Assembly (NCBI GenBank): GCA_003222895.1
Contig: QHXI01000064.1
Location: forward strand, 1-64,000
Origin: Acidobacteriota bacterium
Lineage (GTDB): Bacteria; Acidobacteriota; Blastocatellia; Pyrinomonadales; Pyrinomonadaceae
DNA length: 64,000 bases
Direction of reading: 5' to 3'
The notes beneath the pieces were generated by a model, which worked only from the letters and a program-made list of their open reading frames with translations, had not been told where the DNA came from and ran no database searches. The position numbers and the translations under genes are program-made. Shown here in pieces: positions 8,896 to 17,020 of this stretch. Every line of letters begins with the position of its first letter. The stretch's first letter is position 1.

Positions 8896-10809
8896 ATGTC
8901 CAATCAGTTCACTCGTACGCTTACGAGAGTCTTCGTCGCGATGATGTTCGTCATTGCGATCTCGATCGTCGCGGTTGCGCAAACGCCTAGCCCAACGCCC
9001 GTCAATCCGGCAATACTGCCGCCGGGCGAGCAAGTGCCACCCGCGACTGCACCTCCGGGCGCCCAGGTTTCGCCAACGCCGCTGGTTCAGCCGACGCCGA
9101 TCACTCCGATCATTATTCAGGAACCGAATTTTCCTGAGATCAAGCCGCAGCCGTTGCCGCCGCTGCCGGATCTAACGCGCGTGGGCGTGCTAAGCAGTAA
9201 CACCGTGCCGCTATCCATGAACGATGCGATTCGTACGGCGTTGCTCAACAACAACGACATCGAGGTTTCGCGCGATGAGGTGCGGTTTGCCGAGCAACAA
9301 CTAATCTCGCTGCAAGGCGTCTACGAACCAATATTCAGTGTCACGCCGCAGTACATACACAACATCACTCCTCAACAAAGCTCACTCGGCGGTTCGGGTA
9401 GCACCGGGAAAACGACGACGACGATCTTCAACGTGAACCCGTCGGTGACGAAATCGTTCGAGAAAGGCGGAGGCACTTATACCCTGACGTTCTCCAACAG
9501 CCGCACTAACACGAGCAACAGCTTCAATCTGATCAATCCCTTCTATTCGTCGAACCTATCGCTGCAAATCAATCAGCCGTTGCTGCGCAATCGATCGATT
9601 GACAGTAACCGCCACGCGATTCGAGTTCAGAAGAAACGGCTCGAGCAATCGGATTCTGATTTTCGTCAGCGAACAATCCAAATCATTTCACAGGTTCAGG
9701 CGGCGTATTGGAATTTGGTTTTCGCGTTGCGAAATCAACAAAATCAATTAGACAGCTTAAATGTTGCGCGGCAGAACATGCGCAACATCGAAGCCGAAAT
9801 CTCAGCCGGCGCAAAAGCTCCGCTCGATCGCGCGCAAGTGCAAACGGACATCGCAACCCGTGAAGCAAATCTCTATATTGCGACGCAGAGCGTCTCTGTG
9901 GCTGAGAACAGTCTGAAGCAATTCATGCTCAAAGATCCTTCGTCGCCGCAATGGTCCGCGCAACTGACGCCGACCGACCAGCCTTCGTTTGATTTGTCGC
10001 CGGTGAATTTGAGCGCTGCGCTCGACGACGCGCACAAGAATCGTCCTGAGCTGCGGCGTCTCAACCTGCAAAAAGACATTAACGCGGTCGATATTCAGTT
10101 CTTCCAAAACCAGACTTTGCCTCAGGTTGATATTCAATCGACGGTGGCCACGACTGGATTGGCCGGAACGCAAGTCGGCACTCCTGCCGGCACGTTGGTC
10201 CCACTGATTTCCGGAAACCCAGCGACCAACTCCAGCGCGTTTCTCCTTACGCAGATTCAGGCTCTCCAGAGAAACGCAGGTCTGCCCGTCGCGACGGTTC
10301 CGAACGTGGCAACCAGCGGCGTCGCGCCTTACTTGATCGGAGGATACGGAAAAGATCTGACAAACTTGCTTGGATTTGGCACGCGCAACATGACTGTTGG
10401 TGTCGCGATTTCATTCCCGTTCCACAACAAGACGGCGCAAGCGAATCTTGCCGGCGCGCGCATTCAACGCGAACAGCTCGACGCTTCATATCGATCGCAG
10501 GATCAAGTGATCGAGATGGACGTGCGCAACGCCGCGCAATCCGTGGACACGGCACAGAAGCGAGTCGTCGCGTCGCGGGCGGCGCGCGAAAGCGCTGAAG
10601 CGCAACTGGCGGGAGAGCAGAAGCTCTACGAAGTTGGCCGCTCGACAACCTTCCTTTTGCTGCAACGTCAACAGGAATTGACGGCGGCACGCACAAACGA
10701 GTTGCAGGCGCAGACTGATTACAATAAGGCGCTTGCCGATTTGCAACGCGCAACCGGATCGACGCTGCGAGCAAACAACGTGACGGTGGATAACCCGACG
10801 AAGCCCTAG
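8896..10809 (+). CDS. TolC-family outer-membrane efflux protein
   Basis: A 637-residue outer-membrane factor of tripartite efflux or type I secretion systems. A signal peptide (VFVAMMFVIAISIVAVA, cut before QTPSP) precedes a long Pro-rich linker (about residues 30-95). Two OEP-type repeats follow, each with long amphipathic coiled-coil helices (for example QAAYWNLVFALRNQQNQLDS and MDVRNAAQSVDTAQKRV). It ends with the family's LLQRQQELTAARTNELQAQ helix. The start has AGAGGAGC 9 bp upstream. It is divergent from gapA. No inner-membrane pump or adaptor gene is adjacent, so substrate and partners are unknown. Confidence 0.88.
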   Translation: MSNQFTRTLTRVFVAMMFVIAISIVAVAQTPSPTPVNPAILPPGEQVPPATAPPGAQVSPTPLVQPTPITPIIIQEPNFPEIKPQPLPPLPDLTRVGVLSSNTVPLSMNDAIRTALLNNNDIEVSRDEVRFAEQQLISLQGVYEPIFSVTPQYIHNITPQQSSLGGSGSTGKTTTTIFNVNPSVTKSFEKGGGTYTLTFSNSRTNTSNSFNLINPFYSSNLSLQINQPLLRNRSIDSNRHAIRVQKKRLEQSDSDFRQRTIQIISQVQAAYWNLVFALRNQQNQLDSLNVARQNMRNIEAEISAGAKAPLDRAQVQTDIATREANLYIATQSVSVAENSLKQFMLKDPSSPQWSAQLTPTDQPSFDLSPVNLSAALDDAHKNRPELRRLNLQKDINAVDIQFFQNQTLPQVDIQSTVATTGLAGTQVGTPAGTLVPLISGNPATNSSAFLLTQIQALQRNAGLPVATVPNVATSGVAPYLIGGYGKDLTNLLGFGTRNMTVGVAISFPFHNKTAQANLAGARIQREQLDASYRSQDQVIEMDVRNAAQSVDTAQKRVVASRAARESAEAQLAGEQKLYEVGRSTTFLLLQRQQELTAARTNELQAQTDYNKALADLQRATGSTLRANNVTVDNPTKP

Positions 10810-10810
10810 A

Positions 10811-10909
10811 ACATTGCCGAGTGATGATTGCCGATTGCCAATTAACGCCATATATACTGGTCGTGGTCGATAGTGGAGATCGGCAATTGGCAATCGGAAA
10901 TCGGCAATG
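10811..10909. repeat. ATTGCCGATT-family inverted repeat, copy 2
   Basis: Left arm ACATTGCCGAGTGATGATTG plus CCGATTGCCAATTA; right arm GATCGGCAATTGGCAATCGG plus AAATCGGCAATGA. It fills the gap after the TolC gene and supplies the start codon of the glycosyltransferase (ATG at 10907). Confidence 0.75.
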
Positions 10910-11668
10910 AAGATCACCGCCACCATCATCACCTTCAACGAAGGCGAAAACATTCGCGCCGCCTGCGAGTCGGTGGCCTGGGCAGATGAAATCCTCGTAG
11001 TTGATTCCGAATCAACTGATGCTACTCGCGATATTGCAAACGATCTCGGCGCTCGCGTTCTCATCAATTCCTGGCCCGGCTTCTCGAAACAAAAGCAGTT
11101 CGCCGTCGACGCGGCGGCAAATGATTGGATCTTCAGTCTGGATGCTGACGAGCGAATCTCGCCTGAATTGCAATCGTCGATCGATGAACTGCGGGAAACG
11201 GAAGAATCGCAACTCGCGGACGGATATCGGGTCTCACGTCGTGCTTTTTACATGGGCCGCTGGATCAAGGGCGGAGGTTGGTACCCCGACTATCAGCTTC
11301 GTTTATTCAATCGCCGCCGCGGTCATTGGGGGGATCGTGTGATTCACGAATCGGTTGTGATGGACAAAGGAGGACGTGTCATGACTTTGCACGGCGACCT
11401 GTTGCACTATTCGATGCGCGATCCGGATCATCATCGCCGCATGATCGAAGAACGATACGCGCCGCTCGGCGCCGAGCAAATGCTCAAAGAAGGAAAGCGC
11501 ACGTCCACATTGCAAATGACGATCGCTGGACCGCTCGCTTTCGTGCGCAGCTTCATTCTGAAAGGAGGTTTTCGCGATGGCCGCGCCGGATTAAGGATCG
11601 CGAAACTGGCCGCGCATCATGCATCACTCAAGCACTCTCTGCTGCACCGGCTACAGAATCGAAACTAG
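10907..11668 (+). CDS. Glycosyltransferase family 2, WaaE/KdtX-like
   Basis: A 253-residue GT-A fold transferase likely adding a sugar to lipopolysaccharide core or another envelope glycan at the inner leaflet. The N-terminal strand ITATIITFNEGENI and VDSESTDAT are the nucleotide-sugar binding part. LDADERIS holds the metal-binding DxD-type motif (about residues 78-85). GWYPDYQLRLFNR and HESV are typical of the WaaE/KdtX subfamily. It reads in the same direction as the TolC gene, about 100 bp away. The start codon is the last triplet of a repeat, and no clear Shine-Dalgarno sequence is present. Confidence 0.85.
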   Translation: MKITATIITFNEGENIRAACESVAWADEILVVDSESTDATRDIANDLGARVLINSWPGFSKQKQFAVDAAANDWIFSLDADERISPELQSSIDELRETEESQLADGYRVSRRAFYMGRWIKGGGWYPDYQLRLFNRRRGHWGDRVIHESVVMDKGGRVMTLHGDLLHYSMRDPDHHRRMIEERYAPLGAEQMLKEGKRTSTLQMTIAGPLAFVRSFILKGGFRDGRAGLRIAKLAAHHASLKHSLLHRLQNRN

Positions 11669-11740
11669 CTTCTTCCGCAAACAACTCAACAGAAGCGCCT
11701 CGTAAGGCTGGTAGCAGAATCGGCCATCAAATAGCTTACC

Positions 11741-12010
11741 TTGAGGATGGCGTCCGTAAAGCAAGAAGTAACGGTCTCTCCCGAAAAATCTTTAAGCACA
11801 GACGCGGACCACAATGCGAGCGCCATCGTCCTGCAGGGTTGTGATCTCGATGCACTTCCGGATGATCCCGATCAATTGCTTGCCGCTTTGCAAGCTTTGG
11901 CGGGCGGCTCGGCCGGACCTGATGTTGGACAAATTTGTTTGGATGGTTTCACAGGCGGTTGCTTGCCTCCGAAAGGATCGATACGAGAGGATAAAACGAT
12001 CCTTGCCTCG
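11741..12010 (+). pseudogene. Remnant of a TonB-receptor-like plug domain
   Basis: The readable stretch (DLDALPDDPDQLLAALQALA, GGSAGPDVGQICLDGFTGG, LPPKGSIRE) matches, from memory, the plug segment of large carboxypeptidase-regulatory TonB-receptor-like proteins of Acidobacteriota. There the motif LPPKxSIREI continues into NPFSAEYD. Here similarity stops at SIRE and the frame ends at 12043 after unrelated sequence. About 90 residues survive from a protein of usually around 1000. A complete receptor of a different subtype is encoded at 13520. Confidence 0.65.
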
Positions 12011-12139
12011 GGCAATGGCTCAGATTCCAATCAAGGTTCGTGACGTGCAGTATTATCCACTCTTCAAATGTGATTTCGGGCTAACACTTTCTTAGGAACA
12101 TCTCGAAATAAAACTCGGAGTCTTACACCAAAAAAAGGC

Positions 12140-12168
12140 TTGACAGGTATTCCGTTGCGGCATATTGT
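12140..12168 (+). promoter_or_regulatory. Sigma70-like promoter of the ROK regulator gene
   Basis: TTGACA (12140-12145), 17-bp spacer, TATTGT (12163-12168). Transcription would start near 12175, some 20 nt before the chosen ATG at 12195. The placement argues against the TTG at 12165 as start codon, because that codon lies inside the -10 box. Confidence 0.65.
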
Positions 12169-12183
12169 ACGCACGCTGTACAA
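12165..12183. promoter_or_regulatory. Inverted-repeat operator candidate over the -10 box
   Basis: Perfect dyad TTGTAC-N7-GTACAA (arms 12165-12170 and 12178-12183) overlapping the -10 box and the predicted start point of the ROK gene. Position and symmetry suit autorepression by the encoded helix-turn-helix protein. That it is the ROK site is an inference. Confidence 0.5.
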
Positions 12184-12194
12184 AGTCGCCGCCG

Positions 12195-13421
12195 ATGCGC
12201 AAGATAAACACCCGAGACTTTCATGTTGCTACTCGCTCGACCTCGCGCGAGATCAATCGACGCATCGCCCTAAACGTTATTCACGAACATCAACCGATCT
12301 CGCGAGCCGAGTTGGCACGCCGAATGAAGGTCACCCGTGGTGTGGCTGGAGTTCTGGTTCAGGAACTAATCGACCAGGACTTGATCTACGAAGGAGCAAC
12401 CGGGGAAGCCGCGTTCGGGCGCAAGCCAACTTTGCTGCATATCAAGAGTCACGATCGTCTGGCAGTCGCTGTCGACGTTCGCTTCAGTAAGACGTACGTG
12501 ATGGTCTGCGACTTCTCGGGACGGCAACTAGCGGTTGAGAGTTACGACACAATTTTTTCGATGCCGGACTTCATACGTGATCTGGGCCAACGCATCCGCA
12601 GGCTCGCAAAAGCGCATGGAACAAAGGCTGGAATTGAGGGCGTGGGCGTCGCCGTTCCCGGAATGGTAGACCAACAAACGGGACGCGTTCTGAATGCGCC
12701 GGCCTTGGGTTGGCGTGATCTGGAGTTGCGAAAGCCACTGGCGGTTGCGACCGGCTTGCCGGTGGAAATCGAGAATTCAGGCCGCGCATGCACGCTGGCA
12801 TTGCTTTGGCTTGAGCACGGCGAAACAACAAGGCCTCAGAACTTTGTGTATGTCAGCGTCTCGGACGGCGTCGGTGTAGGCGTCGTCGTCAATGGCGAAC
12901 TCCTGCGCGGCGCCGATCACATCGCGGGTGAGTTCGCGCACGTACCTCTGAACCTTGAAGGTCCGCGTTGCATGTGCGGCGCAGCTGGCTGTTGGGAGGC
13001 ATACATCTCGAACCTTGCGACCCTTTCTCGTTACTTTGAATGGAATTTGTACAAGCTTAGTCCAAATAAGCTTCATGGCACCAAACAGGGTTCTTTTACG
13101 GTTCAGGATTTGATCGCGCGCGCACGACGTGGTGACGCCAAGGCAATGGCGGCGATTAAGTCGACCGGTCGCTTTCTCGGCTTAGGGCTGGCGACCATCA
13201 TCAACGTTATTAATCCGGAGTGCATTTATCTTGACGGTGAAATAACCGCAGCCTGGGATTTGATTTCCAAGCAGGTCACGAGTGGATTGGCTGAGAGAGC
13301 CTTGACGGAAAGAGTCAGTCGGACACCGTTAAGAGTCGGATCGACTCAAGAATACCCGCGACTTCGCGGCGCCGCAGCGCTGATAGCCGCGCCAACTTTT
13401 GCGGCGCCTCGCGTTGCTTAG
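12195..13421 (+). CDS. ROK-family transcriptional regulator
   Basis: A 408-residue sugar-responsive regulator (NagC/Mlc/XylR type). The N-terminus holds a winged helix-turn-helix (PISRAELARRMKVTRGVAGV, about residues 35-75). The ROK sugar-kinase-like domain follows, with VGVAVPGMVD, the GEFAHVPL signature, the zinc motif CMCGAAGCWEAY (about residues 266-277) and the C-terminal YLDGEITAAW strand. Upstream in-frame codons exist, but the promoter and operator lie over them, so ATG 12195 is preferred. The gene opens the glycan locus directly before a TonB receptor and probably controls it. Confidence 0.88.
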   Translation: MRKINTRDFHVATRSTSREINRRIALNVIHEHQPISRAELARRMKVTRGVAGVLVQELIDQDLIYEGATGEAAFGRKPTLLHIKSHDRLAVAVDVRFSKTYVMVCDFSGRQLAVESYDTIFSMPDFIRDLGQRIRRLAKAHGTKAGIEGVGVAVPGMVDQQTGRVLNAPALGWRDLELRKPLAVATGLPVEIENSGRACTLALLWLEHGETTRPQNFVYVSVSDGVGVGVVVNGELLRGADHIAGEFAHVPLNLEGPRCMCGAAGCWEAYISNLATLSRYFEWNLYKLSPNKLHGTKQGSFTVQDLIARARRGDAKAMAAIKSTGRFLGLGLATIINVINPECIYLDGEITAAWDLISKQVTSGLAERALTERVSRTPLRVGSTQEYPRLRGAAALIAAPTFAAPRVA

Positions 13422-13466
13422 AAATCAAAAGAGACAAGCAGAACACGGGGAAGACTTTTACGGAAG

Positions 13467-13485
13467 AGCAACGCGAGACGTTGCT
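13467..13485. promoter_or_regulatory. Small inverted repeat in the leader of the TonB receptor gene
   Basis: AGCAACG-CGAGA-CGTTGCT forms a 7-bp stem with a 5-nt loop, 35 bp before the receptor start. It may be an operator or an RNA hairpin. No U-run follows, so a terminator is unlikely. Confidence 0.35.
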
Positions 13486-13519
13486 TGCGGCGTTGAATTT
13501 CTAATTGGAGGTATCTGAG

Positions 13520-16500
13520 ATGCTCACAAAAACTTTTCGTTTGCGGGCGATTCAATTCGCAGTGATCGCATTGCTGCTGGCGATTCCTCTTGGTGTGGTT
13601 GGCCAGGTTACAACCGCCACGATCGTTGGTACGGTGACCGATCCCGGGGGCGCAATTGTTCCGGGCGCTCAAGTCACCGCGCGCAATACTGAAACCGGAC
13701 TGTCGCGCAGCGCGGTTTCGACTGATGAGGGCACTTACCGACTCGAATTCCTGCCCGTGGGTAAGTACAGCATTGAAGTGACCTACACGGGTTTCAAGAA
13801 GGCGCTCGTTAGCGACATAGTTCTACAGGTTAACGATACGACGCGCGTCGATGTCGCGCTCAGTGTGGGCCAGGTTAACGAAACCGTGACGATCTCTGAA
13901 ATTTCGACGCCGGCAGTGAACACTACCACAACGGAAATTGCGCGCACCATTCAGTCAGCCGAAATCACAAGTCTTCCTTTGGTTGAGCGTAACGTCTACA
14001 CGCTGCTCGATCTCACGCCGGGCGTGCAATCGAACAACAACGGCGTCGCGGCTGCCTCGACCGGGACAAGTTCTCTCATTCTTGGATTTCCCGAACAGCG
14101 CACGCTGATTAATGGCGGAGTCGATGGCGGAACTGGTTCAGTAAATTATTACCTCGACGGCGGGAACAACATGACCGGACTGCGGAACACCGGAAACATT
14201 CTGCCGAATCCAGATGCCATCCAGGAATTTAAAGTCCAAACCAACAGCTACAACGCCGAGTATGGTCGCTTTGCCAGCGGCGTCATCAACGTTCTTACCA
14301 AGTCGGGTACCAACCAGTTTCATGGTTCGGTTTTTGAATACCTTCGCAACACCGTCTTCAACGCGAATGACTGGGGCTCGACGTTGGCGCGCGCCTTCTT
14401 CTCGTATTCAGGTTTGCGCCAGACGACCAGTTCATTTTTGAATGGCGCGGTTGTGCCGACTGCTTTGGAGCGGGTCGGAGACTTCACCGCCTCCGGAACC
14501 AAGCCCGTCGATCCCAAGAACGGCTTGGCTTTCGTCTGCAACGGCGTCACCAATGTGATCTGTCCGGATCGGATCGATCCGGTGGCTGCGAAGATCATCA
14601 ACACTTACATTCCGCTTTCCAATGTCACGGGCAGCAAGTGGCAAGGCAATGTGCCCAGCCCATTTAACTCGAACGATTTTCTAACCAAGATCGATCATCA
14701 GCTCAATAGCAAGCATCGATTGACGTTCAGCTACTTCGAGACGTCGGGCACGAACAGGGTCAAAGCAGGAAGCGGCAACCTGCCGTGGGCCAGTCAACAG
14801 TTCAATTGGCGACAGCATAATGTCAACGCCAGCGATGTCTGGATCGTCAGCTCCACCAAGATCAATCAGGTTTGGGCGACTTACACGCGAAATTTTGGCG
14901 GTCGCTTGAATTTGCCGGCGACGTCGCTCGGCGACTTGGGTTCCGCATTTACGATCCAAGGTACGCCGTCCTTGCCGCAGATCACTGTAAGTGGTTTCTT
15001 CACTCTGACAAACTCGATTGGTGGACCGACCGCAGGCACTGACTTTTATTCGATCCGCGACGTGTTCAGTTGGAATAAGGGCAAACACGCGCTGAAGCTC
15101 GGCGGAGAAATCTCTCTCGACAAAGACATTCAGCAGACGTTGCTCAACAACTACGGCGTCTTCACTTTTAATAACAGCGTGACCAAGAATGCGCTGGCGG
15201 ATTTTATGATTGGAATTCCAAGTGCGATTACCCAGGACGCGCCGGTTACCGGTTACACGAATAGCTGGTACACGGCGCTTTTTGCGCAAGACGATTTCCG
15301 TGTCAGTCCGCGCGCCACGCTTAATCTAGGCTTGCGTTGGGACGCGCAGACGGCGCCAACCGATCCGCTTAACCGCGTGGTCAACTATGTGCCGGGCCTG
15401 AAGTCCACAGTTAATCCAATCGCGCCAATCGGAGCGCAGTTCTTCGGTGACCCCGGCGTCGAGCGCGGCGGTATTCCAACCGCTTACAAACATTTTTCAC
15501 CTCGCATCGGAATCGCGATCGATCCAAAAGGCGACGGCAAAACATCGATTCGCGGAGCAGTCGGTCTATTTTATGGAAGCGTTTCCGGTAACGAGTGGAA
15601 CACGATGACAAACTTTCAGCCGTTCTCCACCCGACTGACTTTCTCGAATATCAATCCGAAGACGAGTTCGACTGGTGTTCCGCTGGGCGCGTCGCTCGTC
15701 AATCCCTATAACGCGTTCGTGGGCGGCAATCCGTTTCCGTACAAGGGAACGTTCGTGACGGGCGGCGGCCTGTTTGCCGTCGCGCAAGACTTTAAGTGGC
15801 CGCACTCATGGCAAGCGAATTTTGGCGTCCAGCGTCAACTCACAAGAGATTTGATGGTGGGCGCTGCCTATGTCGTGACGCTCAGTCGCGACCTGCCGTT
15901 CGCGCGCGACGTCAACTATCCGGTACTGACCACAACCGCGACGAGTGCTGGGGCGAACATTCTCGCGCGCCGGCCGAACCCTGCGTTCGGCGCAGTGCTG
16001 CTGCTGCAATCCGATCAGAACGCTGACTATCACGGTCTTCAAATCACCAGCGCGATGCGCATGAGTCACCACCTCAGCTTCAACGCGTTCTATACTTATA
16101 GCCACACGAACGACAGCGCGCAGCTTCAGAACAATACGACTCAAGGTGGAGCGCAGAACTTCAGCATTCTTGCAGAAGATGCTGGTCGCGCTGATACGGA
16201 TCAGCGTCACGTCTTCAGCATGAGCTTCAATTACGAACCTGAATACTACAAAGGCGATAACCGTTTCATGCGGCATCTGCTGAATGGTTGGAGTATCTCG
16301 CCAATCATCAAGATACGCAGTGGCCTTCCTTTTTCGATCACGAATGGCAACGTCGATGCGAACCTCGACGGCAACACCAACGATCGCGCGCAGTTGGTAG
16401 GCAATCCCCGCATTAGCAATCCCACCGCGGCCCAGTGGTTCAATACGGCGGCGTTCTTGCAGAATAAAGTTGTTACGGGCGTTGCGACTGACGGGAACTC

Positions 16501-16744
16501 GCCGCGCAACCTTCTTGATGGACCCGGCTATTGGGTTGTTGATCTGGCACTCTCGCGCGACTTCCGTTTGAGTGAGCGCTTCCGCTTGCGCTTCCGGGTC
16601 GATGGGACGAACTTCTTTAACCATGTAAACCTCGGACAACCTGGCAACTCTGTTCCTTCAGGAGCAACCTCGACGACGTTTGGTGTGATCACTTCGGCCG
16701 GACCGATGAGGAAACTTCAGTTTGGTTTGCGGCTGAGTTTCTGA
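13520..16744 (+). CDS. TonB-dependent outer-membrane receptor, Oar-like
   Basis: A 1074-residue outer-membrane receptor of the CarboxypepD_reg/Oar type. The signal peptide (AVIALLLAIPLGVVGQ) is followed by a carboxypeptidase-regulatory beta domain (ATIVGTVTDPGGAIVPGAQV to about residue 110), a plug (LPLVERNVYTLLDLTPGVQS, YYLDGGNNMTGL, NAEYGRFASGVINVLTKSGT) and a long beta-barrel ending in the C-terminal aromatic signature KLQFGLRLSF. ATG at 13520 is chosen over an upstream TTG because GGAGG lies 8 bp before it. Between a ROK regulator and an MFS uronate permease it probably imports oligosaccharides across the outer membrane. No SusD partner is present, as usual in Acidobacteriota. Confidence 0.9.
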   Translation: MLTKTFRLRAIQFAVIALLLAIPLGVVGQVTTATIVGTVTDPGGAIVPGAQVTARNTETGLSRSAVSTDEGTYRLEFLPVGKYSIEVTYTGFKKALVSDIVLQVNDTTRVDVALSVGQVNETVTISEISTPAVNTTTTEIARTIQSAEITSLPLVERNVYTLLDLTPGVQSNNNGVAAASTGTSSLILGFPEQRTLINGGVDGGTGSVNYYLDGGNNMTGLRNTGNILPNPDAIQEFKVQTNSYNAEYGRFASGVINVLTKSGTNQFHGSVFEYLRNTVFNANDWGSTLARAFFSYSGLRQTTSSFLNGAVVPTALERVGDFTASGTKPVDPKNGLAFVCNGVTNVICPDRIDPVAAKIINTYIPLSNVTGSKWQGNVPSPFNSNDFLTKIDHQLNSKHRLTFSYFETSGTNRVKAGSGNLPWASQQFNWRQHNVNASDVWIVSSTKINQVWATYTRNFGGRLNLPATSLGDLGSAFTIQGTPSLPQITVSGFFTLTNSIGGPTAGTDFYSIRDVFSWNKGKHALKLGGEISLDKDIQQTLLNNYGVFTFNNSVTKNALADFMIGIPSAITQDAPVTGYTNSWYTALFAQDDFRVSPRATLNLGLRWDAQTAPTDPLNRVVNYVPGLKSTVNPIAPIGAQFFGDPGVERGGIPTAYKHFSPRIGIAIDPKGDGKTSIRGAVGLFYGSVSGNEWNTMTNFQPFSTRLTFSNINPKTSSTGVPLGASLVNPYNAFVGGNPFPYKGTFVTGGGLFAVAQDFKWPHSWQANFGVQRQLTRDLMVGAAYVVTLSRDLPFARDVNYPVLTTTATSAGANILARRPNPAFGAVLLLQSDQNADYHGLQITSAMRMSHHLSFNAFYTYSHTNDSAQLQNNTTQGGAQNFSILAEDAGRADTDQRHVFSMSFNYEPEYYKGDNRFMRHLLNGWSISPIIKIRSGLPFSITNGNVDANLDGNTNDRAQLVGNPRISNPTAAQWFNTAAFLQNKVVTGVATDGNSPRNLLDGPGYWVVDLALSRDFRLSERFRLRFRVDGTNFFNHVNLGQPGNSVPSGATSTTFGVITSAGPMRKLQFGLRLSF

Positions 16745-16786
16745 AGTAGATTCTGACGGTGATCCTTATGGGATTCCGCACTGGAA

Positions 16787-16960
16787 GTCGGCGAAGCCGA
16801 CGAGCGGTAGTAGCCCAGCACTTCAGTGCTGGGTTGGCAAACAGAAGATGAACGATAGTCCGCGAAGCGGACGACAGACGAAGCGGTAAGCGAAACTCTG
16901 TCGCGAGTTTCACGGGCTTTGGATTGTTGAGGCTTCACCACCCAGCGATGAATCGCTGGG
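16787..16960. repeat. Array of four small perfect hairpins
   Basis: GTCGGC-GAA-GCCGAC (16787-16801), CCCAGCAC-TTCA-GTGCTGGG (16814-16833), GTCCGC-GAA-GCGGAC (16858-16872) and CCCAGCGAT-GA-ATCGCTGGG (16941-16960). Two related pairs alternate, which is typical of REP-like or non-autonomous elements. The array occupies the 276-bp gap between receptor and permease. No T-run follows any stem. Confidence 0.7.
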
Positions 16961-17020
16961 CTCAATCGTCTGCCGCGCGGACGACATCAATCCATTCCTA
17001 ATTCCTGAGCGGTCCAACCG

